A stretch of 64,000 bases of DNA from Unio delphinus (lineage: Eukaryota > Mollusca > Bivalvia > Unionida > Unionidae): assembly GCA_029339505.1 (NCBI GenBank), contig JAQISU010000179.1, positions 9,752,501 to 9,816,500 of the forward strand, read 5' to 3'. Of this stretch, positions 10,965 through 20,250 are shown in pieces. Below the pieces are notes generated by a model that was not told the DNA's origin, searched no databases, and worked only from the letters and a program-made list of their open reading frames with translations. Position numbers and translations under genes: made by a program. The number at the start of each line of letters is the position of its first letter. Position 1 is the first letter of the stretch.

Positions 10965-11530
10965 GAGATCTGATATTGTTTGAATGACACGGACAATATT
11001 TTATCATTAGTGTCTTGTGGTTGCACATTGCTGTCTGCATAGTGTAGAGTAGTGCCCCCTTGGGGGGGGGGATTACTGAGGAGTGCACTAGTGATGAATA
11101 ATGGTTTTCTGGGGTAAGGTAAGGGGGTGCTGAGGATAACCAGGGAGGCAGTGACTTGAAAAAGTTTGGGAACCACCTGTGTAAAGTACAACATTTGAAT
11201 GTGATAACATTTTACCATTATTATCATGTTGCTGCCTATTTTGTGTAGAATGCAGTGTTTGTAGTGTAGAGTTTGTAGTGTAGAGTACAATATTTTAATG
11301 TGACAACATTTTACCATTATTGTCATGTTGCTGCCTATTTTGTGTAGAATGCAGTGTTTGTAGTGTAGAGTACAATATTTGAATGTGACAACATTTTACC
11401 ATTATTGTCATGTTGCTGTCTATTCTTTGTCTTTGTAGAATGCAGTGTTTGTAGCGTAGAGTACAATATTTGAATGTGACATTGATATCATGTCTTGTGG
11501 TTGCACAATTTGCTGTCTGCATTGTGGGGA
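10965..11530. repeat. 85-97 bp degenerate tandem repeat
   Basis: Units contain GTAGAGTACAATATTTGAAT, ACATTTTACCATTATTGTCA and TGTTGCTGCCTATTTTGTGT. Three good copies lie at 11180-11460. Outer copies (10970-11050 and 11458-11530) carry a different middle, GTCTTGTGGTTGCACA, at both ends, so the array is flanked by two copies of an older variant. Confidence 0.85.
11051..11179. mobile_element. hAT-like MITE within the tandem repeat
   Basis: The right end AGTTTGGGAACCACCTG is a typical hAT terminus in reverse sense; the left end AGTGCCCCCTTGGGG is decayed. Flanking 8-mers TGTAGAGT (11043-11050) and TGTAAAGT (11180-11187) fit an 8-bp hAT target duplication with one change, although the target is a repeat unit. 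Confidence 0.55.
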
Positions 11531-11965
11531 GTAAATTGTTTATATCTGTCCTTGAATCTATACCTGGATTTCAGCCTGTAATGTTATCATAGGTATCTCA
11601 GATTTCTTTGAAGGCAATTAAGCTTAAGTATACAAGATATTCATTTTAAACATCTGTTTGGTTTTACAAACATTAAATTAATTTATTGACCAGCCATTTA
11701 ATTTTAGGAGGGATGGGGCACATTGCATTTTTCTGAGTAAAATAATTCTGGCTTTAGTCAAATTTGAAGACTGAGAAGAGAGAAAAAATGTCCTTTGACT
11801 TATTGCTACAAAAAATAAACTATATCCATTGTTTTTTTTTTTTAAAAAAACCCAACTAATTATCTTAAGGTAAAAGGACAAAAAGATCCAATTTGAAAGA
11901 AAATCACAGGTTGATCCCCTTCCCTGTCAAAATGTATATGTTCATTTCCTTATGAATTAACTCAC
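11531..11965. other. unique AT-rich sequence
   Basis: No gene or repeat recognised; an A/T homopolymer region lies near 11830. Confidence 0.4.
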
Positions 11966-11968
11966 AAA

Positions 11969-12000
<32 letters not shown>

Positions 12001-12165
12001 GTCTCTTGACCTAGTGTGGTCATAGAGGTGCTGTGCTGCTGAACATCTGACCAGTTCCCTCCTTTTATCTCAGTGATGTGCCAATGCCTAGCTTTACTCT
12101 CCTGAGGGTTTCTGGTTTGATTATTTGACCTTTAAGCCATTAGTCCTCACAGACATCACATCATC
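11966..12165 (-). pseudogene. RTE-like LINE 3' end with (GAT)n tail
   Basis: Minus-strand translation near 12080-12000 reads RRELVRCSAAQHL then YDHTRSRD and a stop, followed directly by (GAT)n at 11968-12000 in the minus sense. It matches the C-terminus and tail of the plus-strand fragment at 44805-45145 (WRELVRCLAAQCLNDHTW). Only about 100-150 bp are recognisable. Confidence 0.75.
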
Positions 12166-12289
12166 AAGATCTGACAAATTTAAATCGGAATGATTAAAAC
12201 TAACTGGAAATAGCAATGTGTTTGACAGAACCATTCATTTTAAAATGTATTTAATTTTATAAATTTAAACTTTTATGTTTTCAGGCATT

Positions 12290-12545
12290 CTTCAGCTAAG
12301 AATATGCCCTGGGTCTTTGCAAATTGGGATCTTATGTACGCTGATGTGTGGCTCTCATTATAAATTGGTTAATTCTTTGGCTAAGAATGTGCCCTGGGTC
12401 TTTACAAATTGGGATCTTATGTACACTGATGTGTGGCTCTCATTATAAATTGAATAATTCTTCAGCTAAGAATGTGCCCTGGGTCTTTACAAATTGGGAT
12501 CATTTGTACACTGATGTGTGGTTCTTATTATAAATTCGGTAATTG
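12290..12545. repeat. 84-bp tandem repeat, three copies
   Basis: Unit with GCTAAGAATGTGCCCTGGGT, CTTTACAAATTGGGATC and GATGTGTGGCTCTCATTATA. Confidence 0.92.
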
Positions 12546-12790
12546 TGATCGCTTGTACACTGTATGTTTCTCAGTTGAATACATACAGTTGTTTCCTTTA
12601 TCGGTCTTATAGCAGAGGTATTTTGCCAATCTTATAGAGACAAACACAAAATAATTTGACTTAAAAAGTTTTCCTTTGTCTATTATAGAAAAGGCATATC
12701 AAGCACCAGTAATCTAATACTTTGGGACCAATATAATCAAAATATAATCAAAACTTCAGTAAGCAAATTTTTCAAAAGTCTACAGAATTT
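12546..12790. other. unique sequence
   Basis: No recognised features. Confidence 0.4.
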
Positions 12791-13273
12791 GAATAGTACA
12801 GTACAGAAATAGACTTGTATTTAGTATAATATGTTCAATATAAGCATAGACTAGGTGTACAAATATATGTATTTGTTTTATATAATCATGGACTAAGTAC
12901 ACTGTATATCTATTTGTTTGTGGTCCTGATTGGCTGAGTGGTTTAAAATACTTATCATTATGGATCACTGCTATCTCACCTCTGTCTACATGGGTTCAAA
13001 GTTTCTTGCTTGGCCGGTGTGCTAATATCAACATATGGGTTGGTCATGTTACTTCACAGAATTTTCTATGCCCTTCTTCTGCCAGTTATACTGGCTGCCA
13101 TGTAGATAATAATGTATGCTGAAAATTGGTATTAAACCCACAACAACGACAACTTATTTGTTAATTATAGACTTAGACTAAGTGTACCAGTATTTACATT
13201 ATAGGCATATATTAGGTTTACAAGTATTTGCAGTATACACATAGACTAAGTGTACTATTATTTATAGTTTATA
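12790..13273. repeat. 34-bp array, left block (interrupted)
   Basis: Diverged units of about 34 bp around CATAGACTAAGTGTAC and ATATTTACAGTATA. The block is split by SINE-B at 12922-13152 and ends at the transposon terminus at 13274. The same array resumes at 19134. Confidence 0.85.
12922..13152 (+). mobile_element. SINE family B, copy within the 34-bp array
   Basis: tRNA-like head: A-box-like TGATTGGCTGAGTGGTTTAA and B-box-like GGGTTCAAAGTTTC. The body carries TATACTGGCTGCCATGTAGA and the 3' end reads GCTGAAAATTGGTATTAAAC with an ACAACGACAAC tail. TATTTGTT occurs on both sides (about 12911 and 13156), compatible with a short target duplication. Confidence 0.8.
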
Positions 13274-13285
13274 CCCGTACGAAAT
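13274..13285 (+). repeat. left terminal inverted repeat
   Basis: CCCGTACGAAAT, perfectly complementary to 19122-19133. A related internal palindrome, CCCGTACGGG, occurs at 13446-13455. Confidence 0.85.
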
Positions 13286-13445
13286 AAACCAACTGGCCAA
13301 GGCACGGATTTGTCACGGATTCTGGTTATTAAATGCCGTCTATTTGAAATCCCACTCTTATATTAAAAACCTTAGAAAAATCCACACGGAAACAAGAAAT
13401 CCACACGGCTAAGAGGTGGGTTATTGAGTGAAATATTTAAATTAG

Positions 13446-13700
13446 CCCGTACGGGTTTTCAAAACCCGTGTCTTTAACACGGATTCACTTTGGACATGGA
13501 TTCCGTGTGAACACAGGATTTTCTTGCAGACACGGGTTCTAATGGTGCAGATACGGGTTCTGGCACAGACACGGGTTCTTCCCATACAGACACGGGTTCT
13601 AATGGTGCAGATACGGGTTCTGGCGCAGACACGGGTTCTTCCCATACAGGCACGGGTTCTTGGTGCAGACATGGGTTCTTCCCATACAGACACGGGTTTC
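13446..13700. repeat. subterminal CACGGGTTC motif cluster, 60-bp tandem repeat
   Basis: About ten CACGGGTTC/TACGGGTTC words are spaced 18-21 bp apart. They form about two full 60-bp units (GACACGGGTTCTAATGGTGC, GATACGGGTTCTGGC, GACACGGGTTCTTCCCATAC). CACGGATT and ATCCACACGG words continue on both flanks and recur at the other end of the element (18940-19110). Dense subterminal motifs of this sort are commonly transposase-binding sites; that role is inferred here. Confidence 0.7.
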
Positions 13701-14137
13701 TGTAGCTGGCATAATAGGGTTGAAAAGTTGGCCTTTGTTTTTAACATGATGCCATTGTTACATAACAATGAAAGTTAACAATATCATATAACTAAGTACA
13801 TTTGATCTTTAAAGGATATATTCAGCTATATTCAATCTCTAAGGAAAGTATCAGGGAGATGAATTATCCCAGAAGTATATGCAATATTTATTTAACTTTT
13901 TTAAACGTATTAACAAAAATTAACTGAACACAAAAATAGTCCAATATTATTGTTTCTGCACACTTTTCTTCACTAGCTTTCTTGCATAGCTAACTCTTTC
14001 TGTTACTGCCTCATTTATTTCTGTATCGTCAGGGGCCTTCAAGTTGTTAGTTTTGCACCAACATCGTACATATTCTGAAAAAAGAATATTAAATATATTA
14101 ATAATCAATAAAATATTACTATATCAATAATAAATGT

Positions 14138-14199
<62 letters not shown>
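14138..14199. repeat. (TA)n microsatellite
   Basis: Uninterrupted TA repeat lying in the presumed intron between BEN exons B and C. Confidence 0.97.
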
Positions 14200-14202
<3 letters not shown>

Positions 14203-14344
14203 TTTAAGCTTGATGGTCATTATACAAAATCAAACTGATTCGTAATGCTATTTTTTTCTGTATTTTTGTTCTTAACTTTTGTTTTAAATCAATTATATTG
14301 TATGCAATGTGGAAATCTTTCTAACCAGAGTTAATCAGTGTTGT

Positions 14345-14632
14345 TTAATCAATGATACAAGTGCTTTTGAAAACAGTTATCATTAATATAGAAAGAAATC
14401 TATCTTTCAAGGTTGACATTTTTTCTTTGTCCAAGACAGGCCTAAGATTATCCTTTCTTGCCAGCAATCCCTGTCTTCTGGACTGGGCCATCTCTTCATT
14501 GGTAAATATTCCTGGCATTAATTTCATGGTCAGTGTATAGGCTGGTCCAGATGATTTTATGGACAGCCTCACTGCCATGGCAACAACCACTTTATCAATT
14601 GTCACAGATCTGTTGCCAATGAGTTTACTTGT
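14345..14632 (-). other. BEN-domain exon
   Basis: After a CAG acceptor the frame reads SKLIGNRSVTIDKVVVAMAV, GPAYTLTMKLMPGIFTNEEM, QGLLARKDNLRPVLDKEKM and STLKDRFLS. The pattern of a hydrophobic helix, LMPGIFTNEEMAQS, then RPVLDKEKMSTLKD fits the C-terminal half of BEN domains (…LF..EEL..S..G…LD..K…I…). The right-hand exon boundary is uncertain; the frame stays open to 14345. Confidence 0.65.
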
Positions 14633-15655
14633 CTGAAAAGTATTCCAATTAAATAAAATCATAGTTCCAGATAAGACTTGTGCTTAAAATGACTCTCATG
14701 TATTAATTTGACGTTTTGATCACAATAGCAACAAATAAGGGAAACATAAATTATAATAAAAATTGATATTAAGGAGCATGTGAATATTTATATTACATTC
14801 ATGTGTTAAGGGGATGCTAGGGACTCATCTCCACTTATTGTGAAGTCGTCTTTGGATGTATTTTAGATTAAAATATGATTTGTATTGATTGTCACACAGT
14901 TGAAAGGTCAGTACTGAGAAATATATGTAGAGAACATATAGTCAAATTATTTGTGGTCTATGTCCCTATAGCAACCGGAATCCGGATACATAAGTAACTA
15001 ATAATAAGCTAGAATCAAATCACTGCGGATTGCATTTCCGGAAATATCTGAATACGAGCCATGCCTAGAAAAACTTCCCTAAATATTAAAATCTCCTCGC
15101 GATCGATTTGTGTGTGTGTGTGCGTGTGTTGTATTTCTATTTAAATTGTTCGTAAATTTGTATTACTTAATTCGGATTGATATACAGCTCTATGCAGAGT
15201 TCTTAAATCGTAACTTCGCGAAGTCGTTATAAAATACGTGCATGCACGATTTCTATTAGCGATATGTCGTCACAATTATTTAAGATACGGTAATTTACTG
15301 TCTTTAATTCAACAAAAGGATGACAGTGACAGCAGGTTTTATTAATTACTAAATATGATTTGCTAACATTGAAAACGTGCATGCTCTATACATCAGCAAC
15401 CATTTATTTCTAGTTAAACTGTGATGTAATTATTTAAATTAAATCGGATAAGCATGGTTTAAAATCGAAGATGTATTCAAAACTAGTAATTATACTTACC
15501 CCCAATTTGTATGATGGTACCATGAAACAGTTTTTTGCCCCATTTCATTTCTACTTCTTCTCTTGGTTTCCATTCATGAAGAATGCATCGGTTTTGTCTG
15601 CTCTACCCACAACACTAAGGGAACTGTCCTCAGTAAAATAAATACACGCAAACAT

Positions 15656-16083
15656 ATCTTTTAAATGTTAAAAATAAAACTAATGCAACCTAGATGAAAC
15701 TAACTCTTGAAATGGCGACCGGCGGTAAATTCTCAGCTTCTCACTGGCCACGATGCACATGTGTAATAGAAGGCTCTTCAAGGGGAAATGATTCGAAAAC
15801 TTTATATAATTTTAATTAATTAGTCTGCAACAGAGATGCATCTCTCGATATACATTTAAAATAAAAACGTATTGTCCACAAATGATAAAGCTGTTCATGT
15901 TAGCAATCATGCTGGTTTTTATTTATTAAAAAAATAGCAATATTTAATTCCCCCCTCGACCTCTCAGTGAAGCTGACCATGCAAAAGGCACGTGTGTAAC
16001 CCGATACTTCAGTTTGTTTGTAACTGTGACCGTCTTTATCAGTTACATTTCGTCGTTGTTCTGTGTAAGATTATAAGTAATCA
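15656..16083. promoter_or_regulatory. putative bidirectional promoter of the transposon genes
   Basis: The 428 bp between the two divergent ATG codons contains no other coding signal. An AT-rich TTATATAATTTTAATTAATT (about 15802) could serve as a core element. Function is inferred from the head-to-head layout only. Confidence 0.35.
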
Positions 16084-17337
16084 GTGTCTACAATAAAATG
16101 GACCATACAGAAAATCAAGACCGCTAAAACAAGACGTGGTCTATACGGGAAAAAGAAATTAAACGAGGGCACTGTAGAAATTCCCGATAAAATAAGAAAA
16201 GAATACGAAGAGGAACTAATGGCAATTCTACCATGTACCGACAACAAAACTGCTGAACATGTAAGTCTGCATTGTTAATTCCGGAAAATCATAATGGAAT
16301 ATCAAGATTTTACTTGTATACGTCGATCTAAACTGGTTGTATTAGAAAGCGATTCTTATTAGCCAGCTGGTAGTTCCAGGAATTTAGAAAAGTTTGCGTG
16401 TGTGTGTGTGTGATGGAGGGGGGTAGAAAAGTGGGTGCATGGCTTACATTTGTTACCATTTTGATTAAGGGGAGGGGGGCATGCGACACGACATCCACCA
16501 GACTCTCGGGTTCCAACAAAATGAAATCCAATTGAGACACATGAGTAATTTATCAACAGGCATTAACATGAGTGACCTATATTTAAGGAATATTATAAAT
16601 TGTGAAAATTTTATTTTATAAAGGTGTCAACTTTTCAGTTGACAGTTTCGAAACAAAATTGGGCAAATAAAAACCAAGGATGCTTTAATATTCTACAAAC
16701 TTAAACATCCAGACCTCCCATCACTATTCTAGAATGTTTAAACTAAAAAAATTTTTTTTTAAAGATTGCTCTTTTAAATTGTCTCATTTTTTCCCTCAAT
16801 TGCAATCCAAATTGTTGGCCTAAATACATTCTCTTACTTCCTTTTTCATTTAAGGTTTTATTAAGAAAAATCTTTCTATTTTGCAGGCCACAAATGATTC
16901 TGTGAATTTTGACAATTCTCACTCAGAGACAATTACTAAATGTTTCAAGTGTGAAATAGAAATGGAAAGTATACAAAATGTATCTACAAGTACAAGTTCA
17001 AGCTCACTCACATTGACTCAGAAATTTGTGATCCAGAAATAACAGAATTTACATCGATTCAGTTAGAATCTGACTGAGTTGGAGGACTAGAATTTTACAC
17101 TTTTTGAAGAGGAACCTCAGCTTGCAAGTGATTGTCTAGATAGCAGTAGTGATGATGATATAGATTCAAAACCACTTTATGAAGGATCTTCAGTGACAAC
17201 AGGAGCATTGTTATTTCTAGCTTTATTTACATCTAAACATAACAGGAGATGGAATACAACAACTTTTGAATATAATTTCATTAATATTGCCTCAGTCTTA
17301 GTTGTCATGCATTCAAAAACTACTTCAAAAACTTGAG
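16084..17337 (+). pseudogene. transposase-like gene, N-terminal part, frame-broken
   Basis: Exon 1 opens with ATG at 16084 (MSTIKWTIQKIKTAKTRRGL), includes a basic start and an acidic EYEEELMAILPCTDNK segment, and ends at a GTAAGT donor (16261). A TTTTGCAG acceptor at 16885 continues in phase: ATNDSVNFDNSHSETITK, FKCEIEMESIQ, then a stop near 17040. Further on, in another frame, come ASDCLDSSSDDDIDSKPLYE and GSSVTTGALLFLALFTSKHN, a frameshift, and TGDGIQQLLNIISLILPQS with a stop. The acidic stretch followed by PLYxGS..T and a helix ending in LP/CP is familiar from transposon-encoded proteins in fish, cnidarians and molluscs. The exact family is not recalled with certainty. The coding part ends where the LINE at 17340 begins. 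Confidence 0.6.
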
Positions 17338-17339
17338 GA

Positions 17340-18385
17340 ATAATAATAATAATAATATAATAATAATGCTTTATTTATAGAGGGTGACTCATTAGTCAAG
17401 GACTATTCTCCCTTGAGGCCCTCTTAATGAATGTATAACAAATGCACATTGTGTGAAGAAGCAATAATTAGTGCTTATATTAGCATGTTTCGTATTAAAA
17501 TACTAAATTCCATTATCTGTTAGAAACACATGCATGCTCCTGATATCTCTTCTTAAATACTCTAATATTTTCAGCCGATTTTACATGTAATGGAAGCTTA
17601 TTCCACAGAACTGTACCAGAGTATTGAAAACTCTTTTTGAATTGCTCTGTTCTTGGTTTTGGTACTAGAAGGTTTCCATGTGAGATTGATCTCAACTGGT
17701 ATTGTGTTGAAAAAGGCCTGAATAAGTCCTGAAGATACTCTGGTGCAGTTCCATGTAGACATTTATATAAAAGAACTGCCTTGTGAAAATCTATCCTGTC
17801 ATATATTGTGAACCATTTGAGTTCTGTAAATAATGCTTTTGAGGGATGGTCAACAGATGTATCTAAAATTACACGTGCTGCTCGTTTCTGGAGTTTATAA
17901 ATCCTGTCAAGCTCAGATTAAGCACAGTTTCCCCATACATTAGAACAGTAATCCATTGTTGGAAGAATATACGTCTTGTAGTATAGTTTGCGAGTTTGCA
18001 TAGGTAAATATTTCTTGATTCTGCTGAGAAGGGCAATTTTGGATGACAGTGTTTTACAAAGCTTATCAATATGGTCAAAATGTTAATCATGAAAGGCTTG
18101 TAGGTGTGTCCATAGATAATAATTTATTATGGAATATAATAAATTATTATCTATGGACACACCTACAAGCCTTTCATGATTAACATTTTCTAATGGATGA
18201 TTATTTATTGCAAGCGATAGTTTTGGGTTCCCTGACTTGTGTAGCTTTTGTGTTGTCCCCAGAATCATACATTTTGTTTTACCTTCATTAATTACCATCC
18301 TATTATGTTGTGCCCAGTTTTGGACTCAAGTTTTGGAATCAATTAATAAAGCATTTTTATTGTCCGACTTGTTTAGTTATTGTTG
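17340..18385 (-). pseudogene. CR1-like LINE 3' end, copy 2, inside the transposon
   Basis: Minus strand, from right to left: NKNALLIDSKT (about 18350), WAQHNRMVINEGKTKCMILG (about 18300), HERLVGVSIDNNLL (about 18170), then after a fold-back LSRIKKYLPMQTRKLYYKT (about 18000), GNLLVPKPRTEQFKKSFQYS and GTVLWNKLPLHVKSAENIRV (17690-17560). A 3' UTR ends in an (ATT)n tail (17340-17367 in plus sense AAT). It is 5'-truncated, with frame breaks, and is the same family as 5762-6590. It interrupts the transposase-like gene, so it inserted after the transposon or is linked to the loss of its C-terminal part. Confidence 0.87.
18077..18189. repeat. perfect 54-bp inverted repeat with 5-nt spacer
   Basis: Arms 18077-18130 and 18136-18189 are perfect reverse complements (base n pairs with 36266 minus n); the spacer is GGAAT. 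Copy 1 of the LINE has only the right-hand version (…CAGTCATTCCATAATAAACT…). The left arm is therefore an extra inverted copy of HERLVGVSIDNNLL-coding sequence, inserted between codons for that motif and the downstream CID motif. Confidence 0.95.
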
Positions 18386-19121
18386 GAAATTCTGAGAAAA
18401 AAAAATCATGCACATATACATTATGTAAGCAAGTCTTTAAAATTGGTTAAGATTGATAAAGTTTTGTAATAACCAATTTTCTCAATAATGCCTTTTGAAA
18501 ACTTAAATTATGTGTAATAATATGGGATACAAAAATGTTAAAATATACATATAATCTTAGATAAATGTACGTGTACAGTATGTGTATCATAACAAGCAAG
18601 TTGCAATGAAGAATTGTTTTTTTTTTATTGAAAATATTGAAAAAATAATACAATCATTGTAGCTCTGTTAAATTAAATTCAACAGTATTTGAAAAGAATA
18701 AACTGTTACATTTTTTTCCTCTGTATTTTTTTCTTCTTTTCAAATGCACCTGCGTATGGTATATTTTTTTACAATTTGTTTAAAGACTTTGTTGGAAATC
18801 AAGCTGCAACTTATAATCTGACTGCAAAGATTTTAAAACCCATGTTATCATTGTACTAATCAATGCATAAAGCAAGACCTTCAAAATTCTAAGTTAAAAA
18901 TCCGTCTCCCTTCTTTTCTGCAAGTTTTCTAAGTTCACATTTCCGTGTCATGAGCAGTATTTCTACACAAGTGGCGGATTCCTGTTCATGGTGAAGTACC
19001 AGGAATCCGTGCTTAAATTACGTGTCCTGCTCATGCACAACCGGGTTTTTGAATTTTTCTTACAAATCTACACGGATTCCTTGTCAAAGCCGTGCCATAG
19101 CCAGGCGGATTCCTGTTCATG
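18386..19121. other. right arm of the transposon, non-coding
   Basis: AT-rich to about 18930, without reading frames that would supply the missing transposase C-terminus. From 18945 it is rich in CGGATTCCTGTTCATG (three times) and AATCCGTG/CACGGATTCC words, the counterpart of the subterminal motif region on the left. Confidence 0.6.
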
Positions 19122-19133
19122 ATTTCGTACGGG
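19122..19133 (-). repeat. right terminal inverted repeat
   Basis: ATTTCGTACGGG, complementary to 13274-13285. Confidence 0.85.
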
Positions 19134-19300
19134 CACATAGACTAAGTGTACTAATATTTACAGTATATACATAGACTAAGTGTACAAATATTTACATTAT
19201 AGGCATAGACTAGTTGTACAAGTATTTACAGTACAAGCATAGACTTGGTGTAAACGTATTTACAGTGCAAGCATAGACTAGGTGTACAAGAATCTGCAGC
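19134..19300. repeat. 34-bp array, right block
   Basis: About five units beginning CATAGACTAAGTGTAC; this is the continuation of the array that stops at 13273. Confidence 0.9.
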
Positions 19301-19545
19301 AGAGGCACAATATGGATATGTCTGTGGGAGCCATGGAATATACCACCTTATTGTGAAACCACTTGATAGTGAAGTAAATTATAAAGTGCAATTTTACTGC
19401 CACTTGCTAAAATAGGATCCATGATGGTGTTATAATGAAGGGGCAAGCAGGGAGAGACTCAGTGCTGCAATGATAAATAAATTATTTGTATTTGTTAACA
19501 AGGAAATATGTTATAATAAGGTTTACTAAAGCACACACACATGCA

Positions 19546-19577
<32 letters not shown>

Positions 19578-19593
19578 TGCCCATGTTCACATG
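19301..19593. other. unique sequence and (CA)n
   Basis: Unique sequence to 19530, then an interrupted (CA)n to about 19578. Confidence 0.6.
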
Positions 19594-19897
19594 TTCCAGT
19601 GGCCTAATTGGTTAGAGCATCCACCTTGCATGTGGGAGATTGCAGGTTTGAACACCAGCTGAGTCATACCAGAGATTTAAAACAATGATACTGTTAGCTA
19701 CCTTGCTTGGTACTCAGCATAAAGATGTTATTATTAGAACTAATTGGCCTTGTGTCAGAATAATGTGACTGAGTGGGAGATCATGCTACATGTCTGCCAC
19801 TTGATGCCTACTGTGCTAAACTTCACTATAAGCTGCCACACTGCCAACAGTGAAGTGATATGGCTGACTTTTTATATATAAAACTATGTTAAAAATC

Positions 19898-19898
<1 letters not shown>
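19594..19898 (+). mobile_element. tRNA-headed SINE, family A, copy 3
   Basis: The clearest head of the family: CAGTGGCCTAATTGGTTAGA (A box) and GCAGGTTTGAACACCAG (B box). The body has TAGAACTAATTGGCCTTGTG and AAGCTGCCACACTGCC, and the end is ATGTTAAAAATCCAA directly joined to a long (TA)n at 19901-19982. Confidence 0.88.
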
Positions 19899-19900
<2 letters not shown>

Positions 19901-19985
<85 letters not shown>

Positions 19986-20207
19986 ACACCTACCAGTACT
20001 ATTGCAACAGTAATTTTAACTCAGGGATTTCATTTCAACGGTATTATACTGATGCGATAGTAGATTAGTAAATGTATAATGGTTATACACATGTAACCTA
20101 GTACTCTATCTGACAGCACAAAGAATTAGTCGTGTTTCAGTTATCAATTCTTTTGTGCTCAGATCACAAATAGCACCACAAAGTTTGAAGGATCTTTGTG
20201 AATGTAA

Positions 20208-20250
<43 letters not shown>
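19901..20250. repeat. two (TA)n microsatellites
   Basis: (AT)n at 19901-19982 and (TA)n at about 20209-20249, with unique sequence between. Confidence 0.97.

Larger units (their letters stand above)
13947..15655 (-). pseudogene. BEN-domain protein gene of the transposon (at least three exons, one frame break)
   Basis: Three exon-like segments on the minus strand. Exon A, 15655-15500: starts ATG (MFACIYFTEDSSLSVVG), later VEMKWGKKLFHGTIIQIG, donor GTAAGT at 15499. The two halves are in different frames, with the shift near an A-run at about 15590-15600 (a one-base deletion would explain it). Exon B, 14632 to about 14345: preceded by TTTTCAG, encodes a BEN-like domain. Exon C, 14074-13947: preceded by TTTTTTCAG, encodes CWCKTNNLKAPDDTEIN and VTERVSYARKLVKKSV, then stop. 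The intron phases A-B and B-C do not fit without an unseen exon or a different donor, so the full gene model is not resolved. Exon A resembles a small beta-barrel (chromo/Tudor-type) segment, which is an inference. BEN proteins bind DNA or chromatin; here the protein would act on the element itself or on host chromatin. Confidence 0.6.
13274..19133. mobile_element. 5.86-kb DNA transposon with TIRs carrying BEN-domain and transposase-like genes
   Basis: Both ends carry a perfect 12-bp inverted repeat, CCCGTACGAAAT (13274-13285, and reversed at 19122-19133). Looser inverted similarity continues inward (GGC..AGGCACGG and CACGGATT-type words). Outside both ends lies the same 34-bp array: TTTATA | element | CACATAGACTAAG, which closes into a normal array unit, so the insertion boundary is well defined. 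No obvious target duplication is seen. Inside are a BEN-domain gene (minus, 13947-15655) and a transposase-like gene (plus, 16084-17337) in head-to-head arrangement. A CR1-like LINE (17340-18385) has invaded it, and the expected C-terminal part of the transposase is missing, so this copy is dead. The superfamily is not identified. Confidence 0.8.

Noticed and set aside
13442..13768. Arg/Thr/Cys-repeat protein in the CACGGGTTC cluster
   Set aside because: The frame follows the 60-bp tandem repeat and is open in both directions; regulatory-type repeats of the transposon explain it better.
18077..18189. MicroRNA precursor
   Set aside because: The stem is perfect and made of LINE coding sequence; real animal pre-miRNAs have bulges and conserved arms. 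A fold-back duplication explains it better, although small RNAs from it are possible.
13274..19133. Polinton/Maverick or Helitron identity for the 5.86-kb element
   Set aside because: No DNA polymerase, integrase, capsid, Rep or helicase motifs; the ends have short inverted repeats without the 6-bp duplication of Polintons and are not Helitron-like.
19594..19670. Functional tRNA gene at the SINE head
   Set aside because: Only A- and B-box-like words and a weak cloverleaf are present; it is the head of a repeated 300-bp element with three further copies.
19886..20068. Tyr-Ile repeat frames over (TA)n here and at 10049, 20155, 51777, 60270 and 61437
   Set aside because: Pure dinucleotide repeats are open in several frames; no gene content.
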